Source of the DNA: Dichetophora obliterata
Taxonomy: Eukaryota; Arthropoda; Insecta; Diptera; Sciomyzidae
DNA length: 64,000 bases
NCBI GenBank assembly: GCA_963920525.1
Contig: OY986438.1
Location: 124,564,920 to 124,628,919 of the forward strand
Direction: 5' to 3'
Part shown: one piece after another, positions 34,531 to 46,620 of the stretch
How the letters are laid out: the number at the start of each line of letters is the position of its first letter
How positions within the stretch are numbered: the first letter of the stretch is position 1
Made by a program: the position numbers and the translations under genes
The notes under the pieces: model-generated
The model's database searches: none
What the model was told of the DNA's origin: nothing
What the model saw: only the letters and a program-made list of their open reading frames with translations

Positions 34531-34851
34531 ACGTAGTATTTTTTTTTTAATAAAAAAAATCTTTAAAATCCAATTTAAAAGAAATTATATGAAATATTTT
34601 TAAAATATTTTCTGAGACAAGATTTAATAAATATACAAAATATGGTGCTATTATGTTGAATAACTTGATTGTTTTAAAATTTTTAATTAGAAGTTTGACA
34701 TTTTGTAATTTATCTAGTTTGGGTATTTTAAAAAATAATCCAAAGAATTCCTAAAATGCAATATATAGAAAACGACACATTGGGTGGCTATGGCAAACTT
34801 TATAGAATTATTGTACAAAAAATTACAAAAACAAAAATTTGGATAAAAATG

Positions 34852-37800
34852 TTATAGCTGTTGAAACAGAGTTCGTTTTTCGCATTGTGCATTGTACATG
34901 ATTTTCGAGATCTTGCACGATGTCGTATCTCTCCATCTACTATTCACTGCTAGTGTGGCTCTTCTTTCGAGGTTCCTGTACAACTCTTGTAGCGGAGTAA
35001 GTACATGTTCTGCGAGTTCTGATTCCAGCCCGGCGCCTTCCTTTGCTAAACCATATGCCATCTCGTTTCCCTCAATGCCCTGATGTCTAGGGACCCAGTA
35101 GATGCGCACTTTCTTTGAAGCGCATAGTGCATCTAGTGCATCTCTGCAAGCCAAGACACTTTTGGACTTGATGCTAAGCGCATGGATTTGATCGCCGCTT
35201 GACTGTCAACGAAAATGTTGATGTAAGAGTTTTGTGTTTCCATGCTGAGGGCTATCTCAGCAGCCTTCCTTATGGTAAATATTTCGGCCTGGAAGATACT
35301 GCAGTGGTTCGGCAGTTTATATTAGGCTCTGCGCAATACACCGTCGCACCTACCCCCGTAGGCATTTTGGAGCCGTCTGTAAATATGTTGACCGCCTGCT
35401 GTGCTTGTTCTATACCTTTGCACCAGTCATTTGGTCCCAGAAGAGTTCGTGCTTTGGAATTGACTATCGTGCGAGGCACCATGTAGTACGTGCTACTAAG
35501 TAGATCCTTTCCGATTGTACAATGTCCAAAATTTTGAATGTGCATGTTGCCTGCCGCCGTAAGGCGTTGTGCTGTTTTTCCGGCTATTAGTTTTGCGTGT
35601 GTGTCCAGGGGGTCCATACTTAGAATGGTTTCAACCGCTTTAGTTGGAGTTGACTTCAGTGCCCCCGTGATGCATAGCGCTGCCTGCCGCTGAGTTTTCT
35701 CCAAGTGCCTGAGGAATTTTGATTTGTTCACAGCCGGCCACCACACAATAATCCCGTAGAGTAGAATAGGACGCACTACCGTTACATAGATCCAGTGCAT
35801 CAGAAAGGGTGAGAGACCCCAAGTACTGCCTAGCATCTTTTTGGATGTGTATAGTGCAATGGTGGATTTCTTCACCCTTTCTTCCACGTTGGTTTTCCAT
35901 GACAGCTTGCTGTCCAGGACGACTCGTAGATATTTTGTGTGAGTTTTCGGTATGAGACGTATATCGTTCAATTTCGGTGGTATCTTGTACCTTTTCGTGA
36001 ACAGAACCAGATCCGTTTTCTCTGCGTAAATACTAGGACCGACTGAATTTGACCATCTAAGTACATCTTTGAGTGTGCTCTCCATTATGGAGCTTACTGT
36101 TGATAGACATTTCCCTACTATAATTGTGCTTATGTCGTCTGCATAAGCAGTTATCCTCGGGGCTCTACGTGCGAACTTTTCGAGTAGTTCATTAACGACA
36201 AGATTCCATAGTAGTGGCGAGAGGACCCCTCCCTGGGGTGTCCCACTGCGAGCTTCCCTTACCATGGATTTAGTGCCCCACTCAGCCCGCACCTTTCTGC
36301 AACTTAGCAACTTGTCTAACCATAGGTTTATTGCCGGTGGTGCCTCTATTGTACGTAATCCACTTAGGATTGCGGTGGTTGATACATTGCTGAATGCACC
36401 TGAGATGTCTAGAAACACCCTGAGTGCGTATTCCTTGTGGTGGAGGGCTTTTTCTAGGGTTACTACTAGGGAATGTAGTGCCGTTTCAACCGATTTACCT
36501 TTCGTGTATGCATGCTGGTTGGTTGATAATTGGATTGAATTGTTTCTTAGGTGCAAGTCAATCAGTTTCTCGAGCGTTTAGATTACAAAGGAGGGCAGAC
36601 TTATTGGCCTGTAGTCTGTCAGACAGGGATGGCTGCTCGGTAAGAATACAACCCTCTCTGTCCCCCAAGCCACAGGTACATAGTTTGATGCATCCGTTTA
36701 ATATATTCTTCCGCCATGGGACGACTCGCGATTCAGCCGTTTGCAACATGGCAGGAATTATACCGTCTGGTCCCGGAGATTTGTATCCCGAGAACGAGTT
36801 TATAGCCCATACGATTCCGTCCGATGTTATTAAGTCGTGTTGTCGCGGGGGTTGTCCTGTGTCCTCGTATTATAGCAGTGTTTGGAGCTTCGGTACAGCC
36901 AGAAAAATGTGCCTTTAAAAGAACCTCGAGGGATTCTTGACTGCTCTCCGTCCACTGGCCATTGTCTTTGCGTAGCTGGCTCTGAATGGAGGGCTGCTTT
37001 GAGAGTAGCTTCCTGAGCCTTCGTCCGTAGTTTTTTCTATGCATGAGCATAGAAGTGTGCAACACTCTTCCACGAGTGTCTTTTTGCTCTGCGTACCTTT
37101 GTTTTAAAAAGTTTGAGCCTACATTTGTATTCCCCCCAAATTTCCTCTTGGTCAGCTATTTTAGCTAGTTTAAAGAAATTTTTTAGGTCGCGTCTTTGCT
37201 CTGTAAGATCCGGACTCTACCATGGTGGTCTGATCTTACGCTTTGTTCGCGTTGGCTTACAGGAGGCATGAGAGGCCTTGAGAAGATAGGCCGAGAGAAT
37301 CTTCAGGGACCTTTCAATGCCCTCTTCCGTATTAATTTGTTTGGGAGCTGGCAATTTGGTTTCAATGATGCTTTTGAAACGGTTTCAGTTAGTGTTTCTG
37401 GGGTTTCTAAAGATCTTTTGAGCTGGAGTGTAATTAAAATTTTTACTGAAGCTAATGTAATTGTGGTCTGAGAAGGAGGGCTGTGCTAGCACCCTCCAAT
37501 TTGTAACCAGAGTGTTGTTGTCGGAGGATATCGTTAGATCTAGCACGTTCGACGAGGTGGAGCCTACATAAGTGGGTTCCTCACCGATGTTAGCTAATCT
37601 GAGTTTATGTTGTAAAATAAAGTTAAGTAGGGACTCACCTCGATCATTGATGTCTGGGCTGCTCCATACTGGGTGGTGTGCATTGGCATCTGCTCCGATG
37701 ACAACTGCTTGGTTCTTCCCGCCGGCGATTGCTACCATTCTTTGTAGCTCGTCTGGTGGTGCGTTGATGTCAAGCGCCATGTAGCATGATGCGACCAGGA

Positions 37801-38025
37801 TCGGCTCGTCCGCGTCGCCCTCTAGCGCCACGGCGGTAAGATCGTCAGTGCTGTAATGAGACATTAGATTAGTATAGATGCCTTTCCTTATAAGGATGGC
37901 TGTTCTTGTTCTACTTACTGTTGTTGCAAAAAACGTATTGAAGTTTTGTGACTTTAGGCCAGATACCGAGTTGCCCGGGCAATCCACGGCTCCTGTGCTA
38001 AAGCCACTTTTTCAGAAGTTATTTC
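34852..38025 (-). pseudogene. LOA/I/R1-group non-LTR retrotransposon (endonuclease, RT, RNase H), broken
   Basis: Minus strand, 5' to 3'. Endonuclease: KVALAQEPWIAR at ~38015, GADANAHHPVWSS, and a SDHNYI end near 37455. Reverse transcriptase: 36556-35270, with FLDISGAF, GTPQGGVLSPLLWN and AYADD, all catalytic Asp present. RNase H: FTDGSK, then after a frameshift AEIFTIRKAAE, VDSQAA and YWVPRHQGIEGNEMAY, where Tyr replaces the final catalytic Asp. Frameshifts near 37985, between 37385 and 37065, near 36740, 36557 and 35285 show it is dead. Intact relatives copy their RNA by target-primed reverse transcription. An RNase H domain after RT argues for the LOA/I group over Jockey. Subfamily is uncertain. 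Confidence 0.85.
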
Positions 38026-38040
38026 GTGTTTTTTTTTAAT

Positions 38041-38505
38041 CAGAAATAAAAGTTATTTCTTGGTCGTAATTGTTTTAATCAGAAATAAAAGTTATTTCTT
38101 GGTCATTATTTTTTTCGATTAGAAATAACAGTTATTTTTTACCAAAATTTTTTCGATCAGAAATTACAGCTATTTTTTAGCCGTTATTTTTTCAATCAAA
38201 AATAAAAGTTATTTCTTGGTCATTATTTTTTCTTTCAGATATAACAGTTATTTTTTAACGTTTTTTTCTTCAATCAGAAATAAAAGTTATTTCTTGGTTG
38301 TTATTTTTCGATTATTGATTAAAGTTATTTCGATTTATTGATTTTTTTCGATTGCTCATTACTACTGATTGGTCGCTATTGGTCATTATTTTTTTCGATC
38401 AGAAATAACAGTTATTTTTTTACCATTATTTTTTTTTTATCAGAAATACCGTTATTTTTTATCAGAAATAAAAGTTATTTTTTTATCGATTTTTTATTTC
38501 GATTA
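38041..38505 (+). repeat. ~39-bp minisatellite with palindromic core
   Basis: About a dozen units of CAGAAATAAAAGTTATTTCT plus TGGTCATTATTTTTTCGAT, spacing ~38-40 bp. The core AGAAATAA-AAG-TTATTTCT is an inverted repeat, so each unit can fold. The array starts directly at the 5' end of the LOA-like element, whose coding DNA there includes a similar GAAGTTATTTCGTG. Confidence 0.85.
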
Positions 38506-40179
38506 GACTCATAACTTTTTTTTCTTTTCTCAACTCAATTCTTGTTATAACATAATCTCTCTTAACGCACTTACAATGCAGCAGTTGCAGCGAAACAAAA
38601 CAAATTAATCTTATCTTATAAACAGCTAATTTACTAGCTGCTAGTCTTAAATTGAGAGATATTATATAAATTTGCTTACACGGATTTGCACGGATTTCTT
38701 ATGTCGAATTAGAGAATTTTTTCTCTCTTCGGGTTGGCATCACTGGTTCGGGGCATTATTAGATCGTTTGTGATCGAGGTGTTCACTTGAGTTGCAACGG
38801 AGTTAATTTTTTTAATTTTTTTATATTAAGAGTTTACTTTTTTTAGTGGCATTTTGGTTGAGTTTTTCATCTTTTTTAGTCAAAAAACTATTTCAGCATA
38901 AATTTGATTTTTTTTATCTTTAAAGAAGTGTACTTTTTTCTACTATTTTAGTTTAGTTTTTCAAATTTGTATGATCAGCCTTTTTTTATTTTAAAAACAA
39001 TATGAATTTGTTATTTATTACCTTTATATTTTTGTTTATGCAATGAACCGCGATTTTTTTATTCTTATGTTATTATGTACGTGATTAACTGCAACATTAA
39101 AAGTTTAAAAAATGATTAGTTCGTTCAAACATGTTCACATGTGTCTAAAATATTTGATAAAACTGTTTTATATTTTAATATATTTAGTCTACTTGTAAAT
39201 GACCTTGCTTTGTAACATCGACTCTAAATATAACTCCTAGCTTTTGGCTCGCAAGTAGGAGCTACAAAGACGGGTCAGGCTTAGTTGCTAAGAGTAAATA
39301 ATTGACTCGATGTCACCACCCGAGCTTCAGAAATGCATAGAATGGCTCAGGTTCACAAACGAGAGCAACAGAATTTAAAAGTTTGTTCGAGCCAAAAGCC
39401 AGAAGTCGTGGTCAGAGCTGCTTGCTCCAAAGTTTTTCCGTTCCCTGTTTTTTTGTAGAATTTCTAAATTCTTGTGTTGAAAAAATCTACCATTAAAAGT
39501 TAACAGTTAAAGATTTCAACTTTTTTAGCAAAATTTTTTCAATAATTTAATTTTTTTAAATTTATGTTTTCATCTTATTTAGTTGAAAATGTCAATCTTT
39601 TAGATAAAAAATTGCTATATGTATAGATGTTATAGATGTATAACTAAAAAAAAAAATAATTTCAAAAGTTTTTCTATTTTTACACCGCTCTGTATGTATG
39701 AATCACTATCTTGACATCATCTCACCTTAAAAACTTTCATAAATCAATTTCTATCAGCATGTACTCAATTAACACTAATTAACATCAACAAAGTTGACAT
39801 CCACATTGGCGTTTTACATCCAAATTTTTGTTCAACTTGTAAGCATTATGACTTGTCATAAAAAGAAACTTAAAAACAAAAACTTGAATACATGCATAGC
39901 TATAATAAAAATTCTTCACACATAAAGTCAATGGCCCATTATCATAGTCAAAATAAAAGTCGACTCTAAATTTACAGAGCGTCCTAAAATATGTATATTC
40001 TCTCTATTTTTCACGCTATTTCAGTGTGTTCTCGCTCAGATAGACATAAAAACGCTCTAGCAGCGGTATTTTACGCTATTGGAGCGGGTGTTACGCTTAA
40101 CCCCAAATAAGCGCCTTTATGATTTCGAAGAGTTTCTTCGAACAAGTGCCGAATTATATAAAACTTAAAAAGTAGATTG
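38506..40179. other. A+T-rich stretch, no supported gene
   Basis: No open frames above background. AGGAGCTACAAAGACGGGTC near 39257 is slightly G+C-richer but unrecognised. Confidence 0.35.
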
Positions 40180-40187
40180 GTCACAGC

Positions 40188-42509
40188 CCACGCCGTAGAT
40201 ATGGGGGCTTCAGGGGGTTCAAACCCCTCCCCCTTAGGAATTAAACATTTTTTTTATATATTAAATAAAAGCACAGATATTCCTAATTATTTAATTACCA
40301 TAACATAAAGATAAATTGAAAATTGTACAATGTTCATGCTTAGTTTGTTTAGCAAACATTAAATTAAATATAATAAAATATAAATGGTTTTCTTAATTGT
40401 TTGAATATGTATTGTTGCTAACGTACTAGCGTGCTGACGATGCGATGATAAGCAATGCTTCATTGTTCGTTAAATTACACTGCTGGTAAATTTTCAACTT
40501 TTGAAAAGACACAAAAAATAGCCGAGACACATAAACTTTATTTTCGATAGTAGAATTTAGTGGCATATTCAGTTTTTCTAAATCAGATCAAATTCTCCAG
40601 ATATTCAGAATTTTGTTATTTGACCATCATTTGACCTTCATTTAAAAAATTTTTTATGGTATTTTAACAATTGATTTTTATTGTATTTTTGAAATTACCT
40701 CCAACGTTAAAATCAAGTGAGGCTTGTGTAATTTATGATTTTTCAAAGGTTAAAAAATTTTGCATTTCTCTCCATTTGGACCACATTTGAATGTTAAACA
40801 TAAAAACTTTAAAAAAATCTTAAAAACTCAAATTAGTTTTTTTATAAGTAGATTTAATTCTGAAAGTTTAAGTTTAAGTTAAAAGTGGAAAAATTTTTGT
40901 TCTCCAAAAATAAGGAAAATATAACTAAAAATGGGTCTAAAAGTGACTAAATTTCAATCGCTAATGTCTCGAGATTTTGATCTGATTGGAAAAAACTAAG
41001 TATGCTACTTAATTCTACGACCAAAAAATAAGTTTACGTTCTCGGTATTTGCGTGTGTCTTTTTGACGTCCCTAAAGTGTTATTAAATGAACGTAAAAGT
41101 AACTTTCATTTGTACATTGGTCAGTTTTACGATTTTTTAAGCTGTGTGTGAATATCGCAGTGGTTTTAAGAAATTTTTTCCTCAAATTCTAGTAGTGACA
41201 CTTCGTCTCAAGCACAACAATTAATGTATGCAGTTACGAGTGCAGAATTTTTCGTTGAAATTCATTTAATACACAAAATATATTAATTTACGTCAGCGTT
41301 GACTATACTGTAAATATTCATAAGGATATTTCTGTGAACGAGGAAACTGTCATTAATAAATTAGCTTCGCGTTCCAAAAAAAAAATTAATGAACTAACTA
41401 TATAAATCTACAACTATGTATATTAAGGTGCCTTATGATCCATAGAAAAGAAAAAAGTTGATCGAGTCTTTCCTTCACAGTAAGCCTGGGCTTATGTTAT
41501 AATGGTTCCCCAAATATTTCGACTCAACAGATATCCATACGTGCGCTGGAATGGTTTGAAATTACCGCTAAAAATAGATTTTTGCGTAAAAATATTGGCT
41601 GGCATAATAGTTTTAAAATAACAAACTATCAGAAATTATAGGCCAGAAAAATCTCTTCCAATCTGCATCAAAAATTGTTTGATATGTTTTATTTTACTTT
41701 ATTTTCATATAAAAAATTTAAATAACTTCATAACTTTTTTTTAATTTCTTACAATATCTTTTCAGCAGGTGTTTATTTTATAATTAATATTTTAGTTTTA
41801 ATTTGTTTCAGTTTAAGCAACTCTAGCCAGCAATTCTGACCAGTGAGGATATCATTAGAAATAATTAACTTTTTTGAACTTAAGTGAAAATATCTTTAAA
41901 AAAAATCATAAAGTGTACGAAAAACATAATTTTTTTTAATTCGAATGCAAAAATTAAAAGTTTTTGAAGCAGATTAGGAGAACTTTTTCAAAAATATTAT
42001 TTCAGATCATTTCACTTTTTCTAACTAACACACCAGCCAATATTTTACAAAAAACTCGATTTTTAGAGGTTATTTCAAACCATTACAGCTCACGGATGGC
42101 TATCGCAAGAGTCGAAATATTTGGGGAATCATCCTAACATAAGCCAAGGATTATTTTGAGGAACTGCCCCAACTTTTTTTCGTGAGGCGCCTTAATGTAT
42201 ATTTATGTTTTTCTTTTTAAAATGTCTGTTTTCGTTATTTAACTTAAATAAGTACTTGCCGTCCTGCTCCAAAGGAAGCGATTGAATCGATTTTTTATAT
42301 TTTTTGCTTCAGAAACCCCCCGTCCCCCCATCACCCATCTGAATCCACAGCTTTATAAACAGCTCACATAAGATCAAATTGAAATTGAGTAGGGAAATTA
42401 GCCCCATGGTATCACATTGGGTCTCATTGGCTTAAGTGTGTCTCTGAAAAGTGCCAGCCACTTTAACCTAACCTAAACCCCCCTTATGAAACACCTATCT
42501 ACGGCGTTG
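40188..42509. mobile_element. 2.3-kb non-autonomous TIR element, 8-bp duplication
   Basis: Left end CCACGCCGTAGATATGGGGG; right end, reverse-complemented, CAACGCCGTAGATAGGTG. Direct repeat GTCACAGC at 40180-40187 and 42510-42517. Subterminal G-runs include GGGGGTTCAAACCCC. The 8-bp duplication fits hAT or P-type elements; the termini are not of the CAGGGTTGCC hAT class seen elsewhere here. No transposase. It contains a nested foldback at 41423-42195. Confidence 0.82.
41423..42195. mobile_element. 773-bp foldback MITE nested in the previous element
   Basis: Ends TTAAGGTGCCTTA and TGAGGCGCCTTAA, with arms of ~200 bp that pair when folded: GGCTTATGTTATAATGGTTC against its partner at ~42120-42160, CCCCAAATATTTCGACTC, and AATGGTTTGAAAT followed by AATATTGGCTGG. 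Flanking TA on each side suggests a Tc1/mariner-type duplication, but that is tentative. Confidence 0.75.
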
Positions 42510-42816
42510 GTCACAGCTTATTTACTCAAGCCTACTGAAGTTGAAAAGAGTAGCGCCTTCTGCTGAGTTATTAACTCTAAACAGAGTTGTTGTTGTTTTT
42601 ATAGTTGTTGTTGTTTTTATTGTTGCCTTATTTAAAACTTACTTGAGAGACTTCACGTATTTCTAGCGTTTTTTTTATAAGCGCAGACAAGATTAAAAGA
42701 GATAGTTTAAGAAGAGAGTTTTTACAAGAGAGTGAAAAAGATAATTGTAGGTGAGAGGATTCTCGCATTTCTAGAGTGAAATTTTCATAGTTGCCAGCAA
42801 TTATTATAGTTAGTTC

Positions 42817-44697
42817 CAGGGTTGCCACTTGCAAAAAAATTTAGTTACCAAAATTTTATCAAAAAGTTACCAAAATTAAATAATAATTAATTAAATAAAC
42901 AAACACTTGTTTATAGTAAAAAAATCAATAAAATTATAATTTTTGTTAATAAAAAATATTTATTCAACATTAAAATACTTAATAGTGGTATAATAAATTA
43001 AGTTTATATTATTAAGTAATACATTTTACTTGTTTAAAATTTCTTATTTTTAATAACTAAAAGTCACAAAATAAGTAAAATTTATAAACTCATATACTTA
43101 TAAAAATCAAACGTATATCTTTTTAATTTGAATTAAATAAAAAAAATAAAAACATATATAAAAAAGTACAATTTTTTTTTTGTTAAAAATTTATTTATTA
43201 TATTAATATAAAAACACAAATAAGTATTAAATTCAGGAAAACGTATTTTTTTTGTCACAAAACAAAACAAAAAACTATAAATTAATGATATAAAAATGAG
43301 ATCCTAATCTTTTTTATTTAAAATAAGTAGGAAATAAATAAAATATACCGCATTCATTGGCAATGAATATTGATTTTAAGAAAGTAAATGAAAAAATACA
43401 AAGATATGGCATTTAATGGTGTAAAAAAATTATCGGTTTCCTCAAGTTTAAATATAAGGAAACCCTTTTCACCATCACCTCAAGTTAGGGAGTTATGAAA
43501 AAATATGATATACAGTTCTTTTTCCAATAACTGCTCCTAAGCGCAAACTATTGCAAAGTATTTTATGCTTTTGCTGATATCTTTTTACGTTTTAAAAAAA
43601 CATATTTTGAAGGAAACGAAAATTGTATTAAATTTATTCAAAGCAATTTTAAGCGGCTGAAAAACCTTAATTTTCCAGTAAGTTACTTTAGAAATTTTTG
43701 CTATAAATTTTTCATGCAGTCAATTTTCGTTATATCAAATTATATCTGGAATTATCTACAATATATGCAAGGGTCAAATGAATGCTTTAACTTCAAAGAC
43801 AATGATTCAGAGAATTCAGGGTGAAATATTTTTATTATGAAAAAGTTTTACAATTTATTATTTTCAAGGCCATTATCTTAAATACAAAAGGTGAAAAAGA
43901 ATTTGTTTACAAAAATGGTTAGACTTAATCAGCTCTATTATGAATAACTTTTCAAGTGGAATCGAAAAAGAGAGTACTCATTTTTAAGATAAACCTCAAG
44001 AACATTTAGGAAACTTAACAAGGATAAAACATTCAGGAAAAAATAACTAAAAAGTGTCCAAAATATTCTACAGCCTTATCTTCAAAATTAAAACTCCCTT
44101 TTCTAATTCCGCGTGCAAAATTAAGCATGAAAGGGCTGAATATTTCCTAATCAAAGCTGTCAAATACGATCGAAATCGACTGATGCAATTTAAAGAAATT
44201 ATTATGTTAGAACATAACAGGTTTTTACATTTTTACCTATAACTCCTAAACTAGAGCTGGTGGCGAAAAAAAATCTCAATTTTAAATCTAAAAATCTTCT
44301 TCTGGTGACCACACATAATGAGGCTTGTCATGCTATTTGTTGTATTAAAACTCAACTTGTTTCGTAGCTTTGTTTTTATAAGCGACTTTTTTGTTAAAGT
44401 TAAATTTCAAGATTGAAATATTTTGACATTTTCTTTTGACATGATTCGCAATATTTTCAGATGATGCGTTCGGAAAACTAAGAGAAATGTGCAACACAAA
44501 ACATTAAGGCTATGCTGAACGAAAAAAATGTTTAACATAATATTAAATACAATTTTTATATAAATCTTGCAAACAAACTGATTATTTTAAATTTTTTGAA
44601 AAGGAAAAAAATTACCAAAACTTTAAAAAATTACCAAAATACCAAGTCAAAAATTTCCTACCAAATTTGGTAATTAATTTCCAAACTGGCAACCCTA
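42817..44697. mobile_element. Non-autonomous hAT element, 1.88 kb, 8-bp duplication
   Basis: Termini CAGGGTTGCCACTT and, reverse-complemented, TAGGGTTGCCAGTT. Perfect GTTAGTTC at 42809-42816 and 44698-44705. Subterminal regions carry repeated TTACCAAAA/TTTTGGTAA words on both sides. Internal open frame 44054-44242 has no known motif, and no transposase is visible. Very A+T-rich interior. Confidence 0.93.
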
Positions 44698-44705
44698 GTT
44701 AGTTC

Positions 44706-46064
44706 TCGTGAATTTTTGTTAGAGTGTTGATAAGAAGTGATTTTGTATACCATAAAGTTTGGAATATTCCAAACAAATTTATTTACGCCCTTTAAATATG
44801 CAGATATGCATAAGTTTTAGGAACTATATATTTTTAATTTAAGTTCGATTTGAGCACGTTACAGCACATATTCTTCTAAAAAATATTCTTAACATTATAA
44901 AAACAATTTTTTAAATTTAATATTAAATATTGAGCACATCACATCAAATTTTATAAATTATTACAAAAATTAGTAATGTTCAATTCGTCACAATAAAACG
45001 GTACTACGACTTTTAAAAAAAGCTGTTATTAAATTAAATTAATAAAAAATTAGCGGATATAACATTTTTTTGTTCATGCAAAAAAATTTCTTTCTCCTCA
45101 AAGAGCATCAAAGTTTTGCAATCTCATTGTCGTTCTTATTCGTCTATAGTTTTCAACAAGTATCCGTATAAAGTTTTTTTTTTTAGTTCGATAGATTTTC
45201 GCTGTTTCCCTTACATTTGTTTGTCCTGCTTTTATTTTTATAGTTATAGTTATAAGCACTGACATGATTTTTAGCTTGTATTTCTTTGTATAGTATATAT
45301 GTTATTTCTTTACATTTCTTTTTTTCTACATTTTCTTCTTTTTCAATGTTTTTTTTTTACATTTACCCCCAGATTTTTGTACAATTTTCCGCACGGTTGC
45401 AGTTTTTGAAATAGCTTTCATTTAGCTCGGTTAAGTCGGTTTCTGGCTTTTCTATTAATATAGTTATTGTATACAATTTTGTTTTTCAGTTTCTATTTAA
45501 GTGGGGGAAGTGTTTCTATTTAAGTTTGCGCGATGCACATTTTAACAAGTCAATTTGATTAAGAAATTGTTGAATAATGAGCAATGTTATGAATTATGAC
45601 TTTTTTTAAGTTATGGTATCGGAGAGTAATTTTAAAAAAGTTGGGTGTAGTTGCAGCTCTATATTAGCATATATTTTGTTCTATCATGGATGCTGCACAT
45701 TTTTTATTATTGAAACTCTCTAATTTTAAAATGGATTGTTTATTCAGAGTCTTTTACTGATTATGTGTTTTGTATGTAAAATGTTTTGTCTCAAAAGATA
45801 GGTTTATTTTGGTTTATTTTGGAAATAATTTTTATTTATTTTTCGATAGCTTATGATGTGTAGAATATGTAGAATATGTGGATGTCGTTTAAGTAGTTAG
45901 CATTTATTATAAATTATATTAAGTTTTTGTTTGCTTTTGATAAATAAATGCACTATCTTTTAGCTCAACTATTGAAAAATGTTCGCAGATTCAACATATT
46001 TGTGGTGCGCGTTTACATAAAATACTAGTTTTTATGTCAAGTTGCACCAAAAGCACCTTCTAAT
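44706..46064. other. A+T-rich stretch, no supported gene
   Basis: Long T-rich runs; nothing recognised. Confidence 0.35.
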
Positions 46065-46620
46065 GATTTAAAACTCTTGCAAGAGCTAGAATTATATAAA
46101 TCCATTGATAGAATTGTTAAAGAAGTTAAGAAAAAAAAATAATAAAAATTATTTGGGCACCTTTGGTACCTAAATGAAGCAAATATCGTGTTGGTATTTT
46201 TTCGACGATGAAGTTGATATTCAAATAAAAAGAAAAATAGTATTCAATTTGAATAAAGATGGGCATCCTGATAAACCAAATCGAATTTTTTTTTTCTTGT
46301 TGAAGAAATTATGTCTGCAGAGTTGTGCGACTTCATTTCCAAAAATACTTACTCCTTTTTCGATACTATATTGAAAGAAATTACAAGTATAAATACAAAT
46401 ATTTTGATATCAGATCCAGACAATTGGGAGGAAAATGAAGATTATCTGGCTGCAAAATTAATTGTTAACAAATTATTATTCGTGAATGATATTGAAGAAT
46501 AATGCCGTTTTAACTCACCAAGAAGAGCAGAAAGAGTTTTTCCTGCATGCAATGGAGAAATATTATAAAAATTTGCCATCCACCAATTTTTCTAAGACAA
46601 CATTTTTACAATAATTAGAT
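46065..46620 (+). pseudogene. Transposon-like ORF fragment (cellular function unknown)
   Basis: Two shifted frames: FFDDEVDIQIKRKIVFNLNK (46174 on) and, after a frameshift, a run ending WEENEDYLAAKLIVNKLLFV plus NDIEE (46311-46502), then after another shift NAVLTHQEEQKEFFLHAMEK. The order (FFDDxVDxxxK, then VNDxxE, then a Gln/Glu-rich stretch) resembles a poorly characterised, repeated ORF family in insect genomes that I associate with transposons. I cannot name the superfamily. At least two frameshifts, so dead. Confidence 0.5.

Noticed and set aside
36264..36918. Plus-strand frames of 105 and 164 codons
   Set aside because: Antisense shadows of the LOA-like reverse transcriptase.
38041..38505. 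CRISPR-like array (regular ~39-bp repeats)
   Set aside because: Units are contiguous A+T-rich repeats without unique spacers, in a eukaryotic transposon context.
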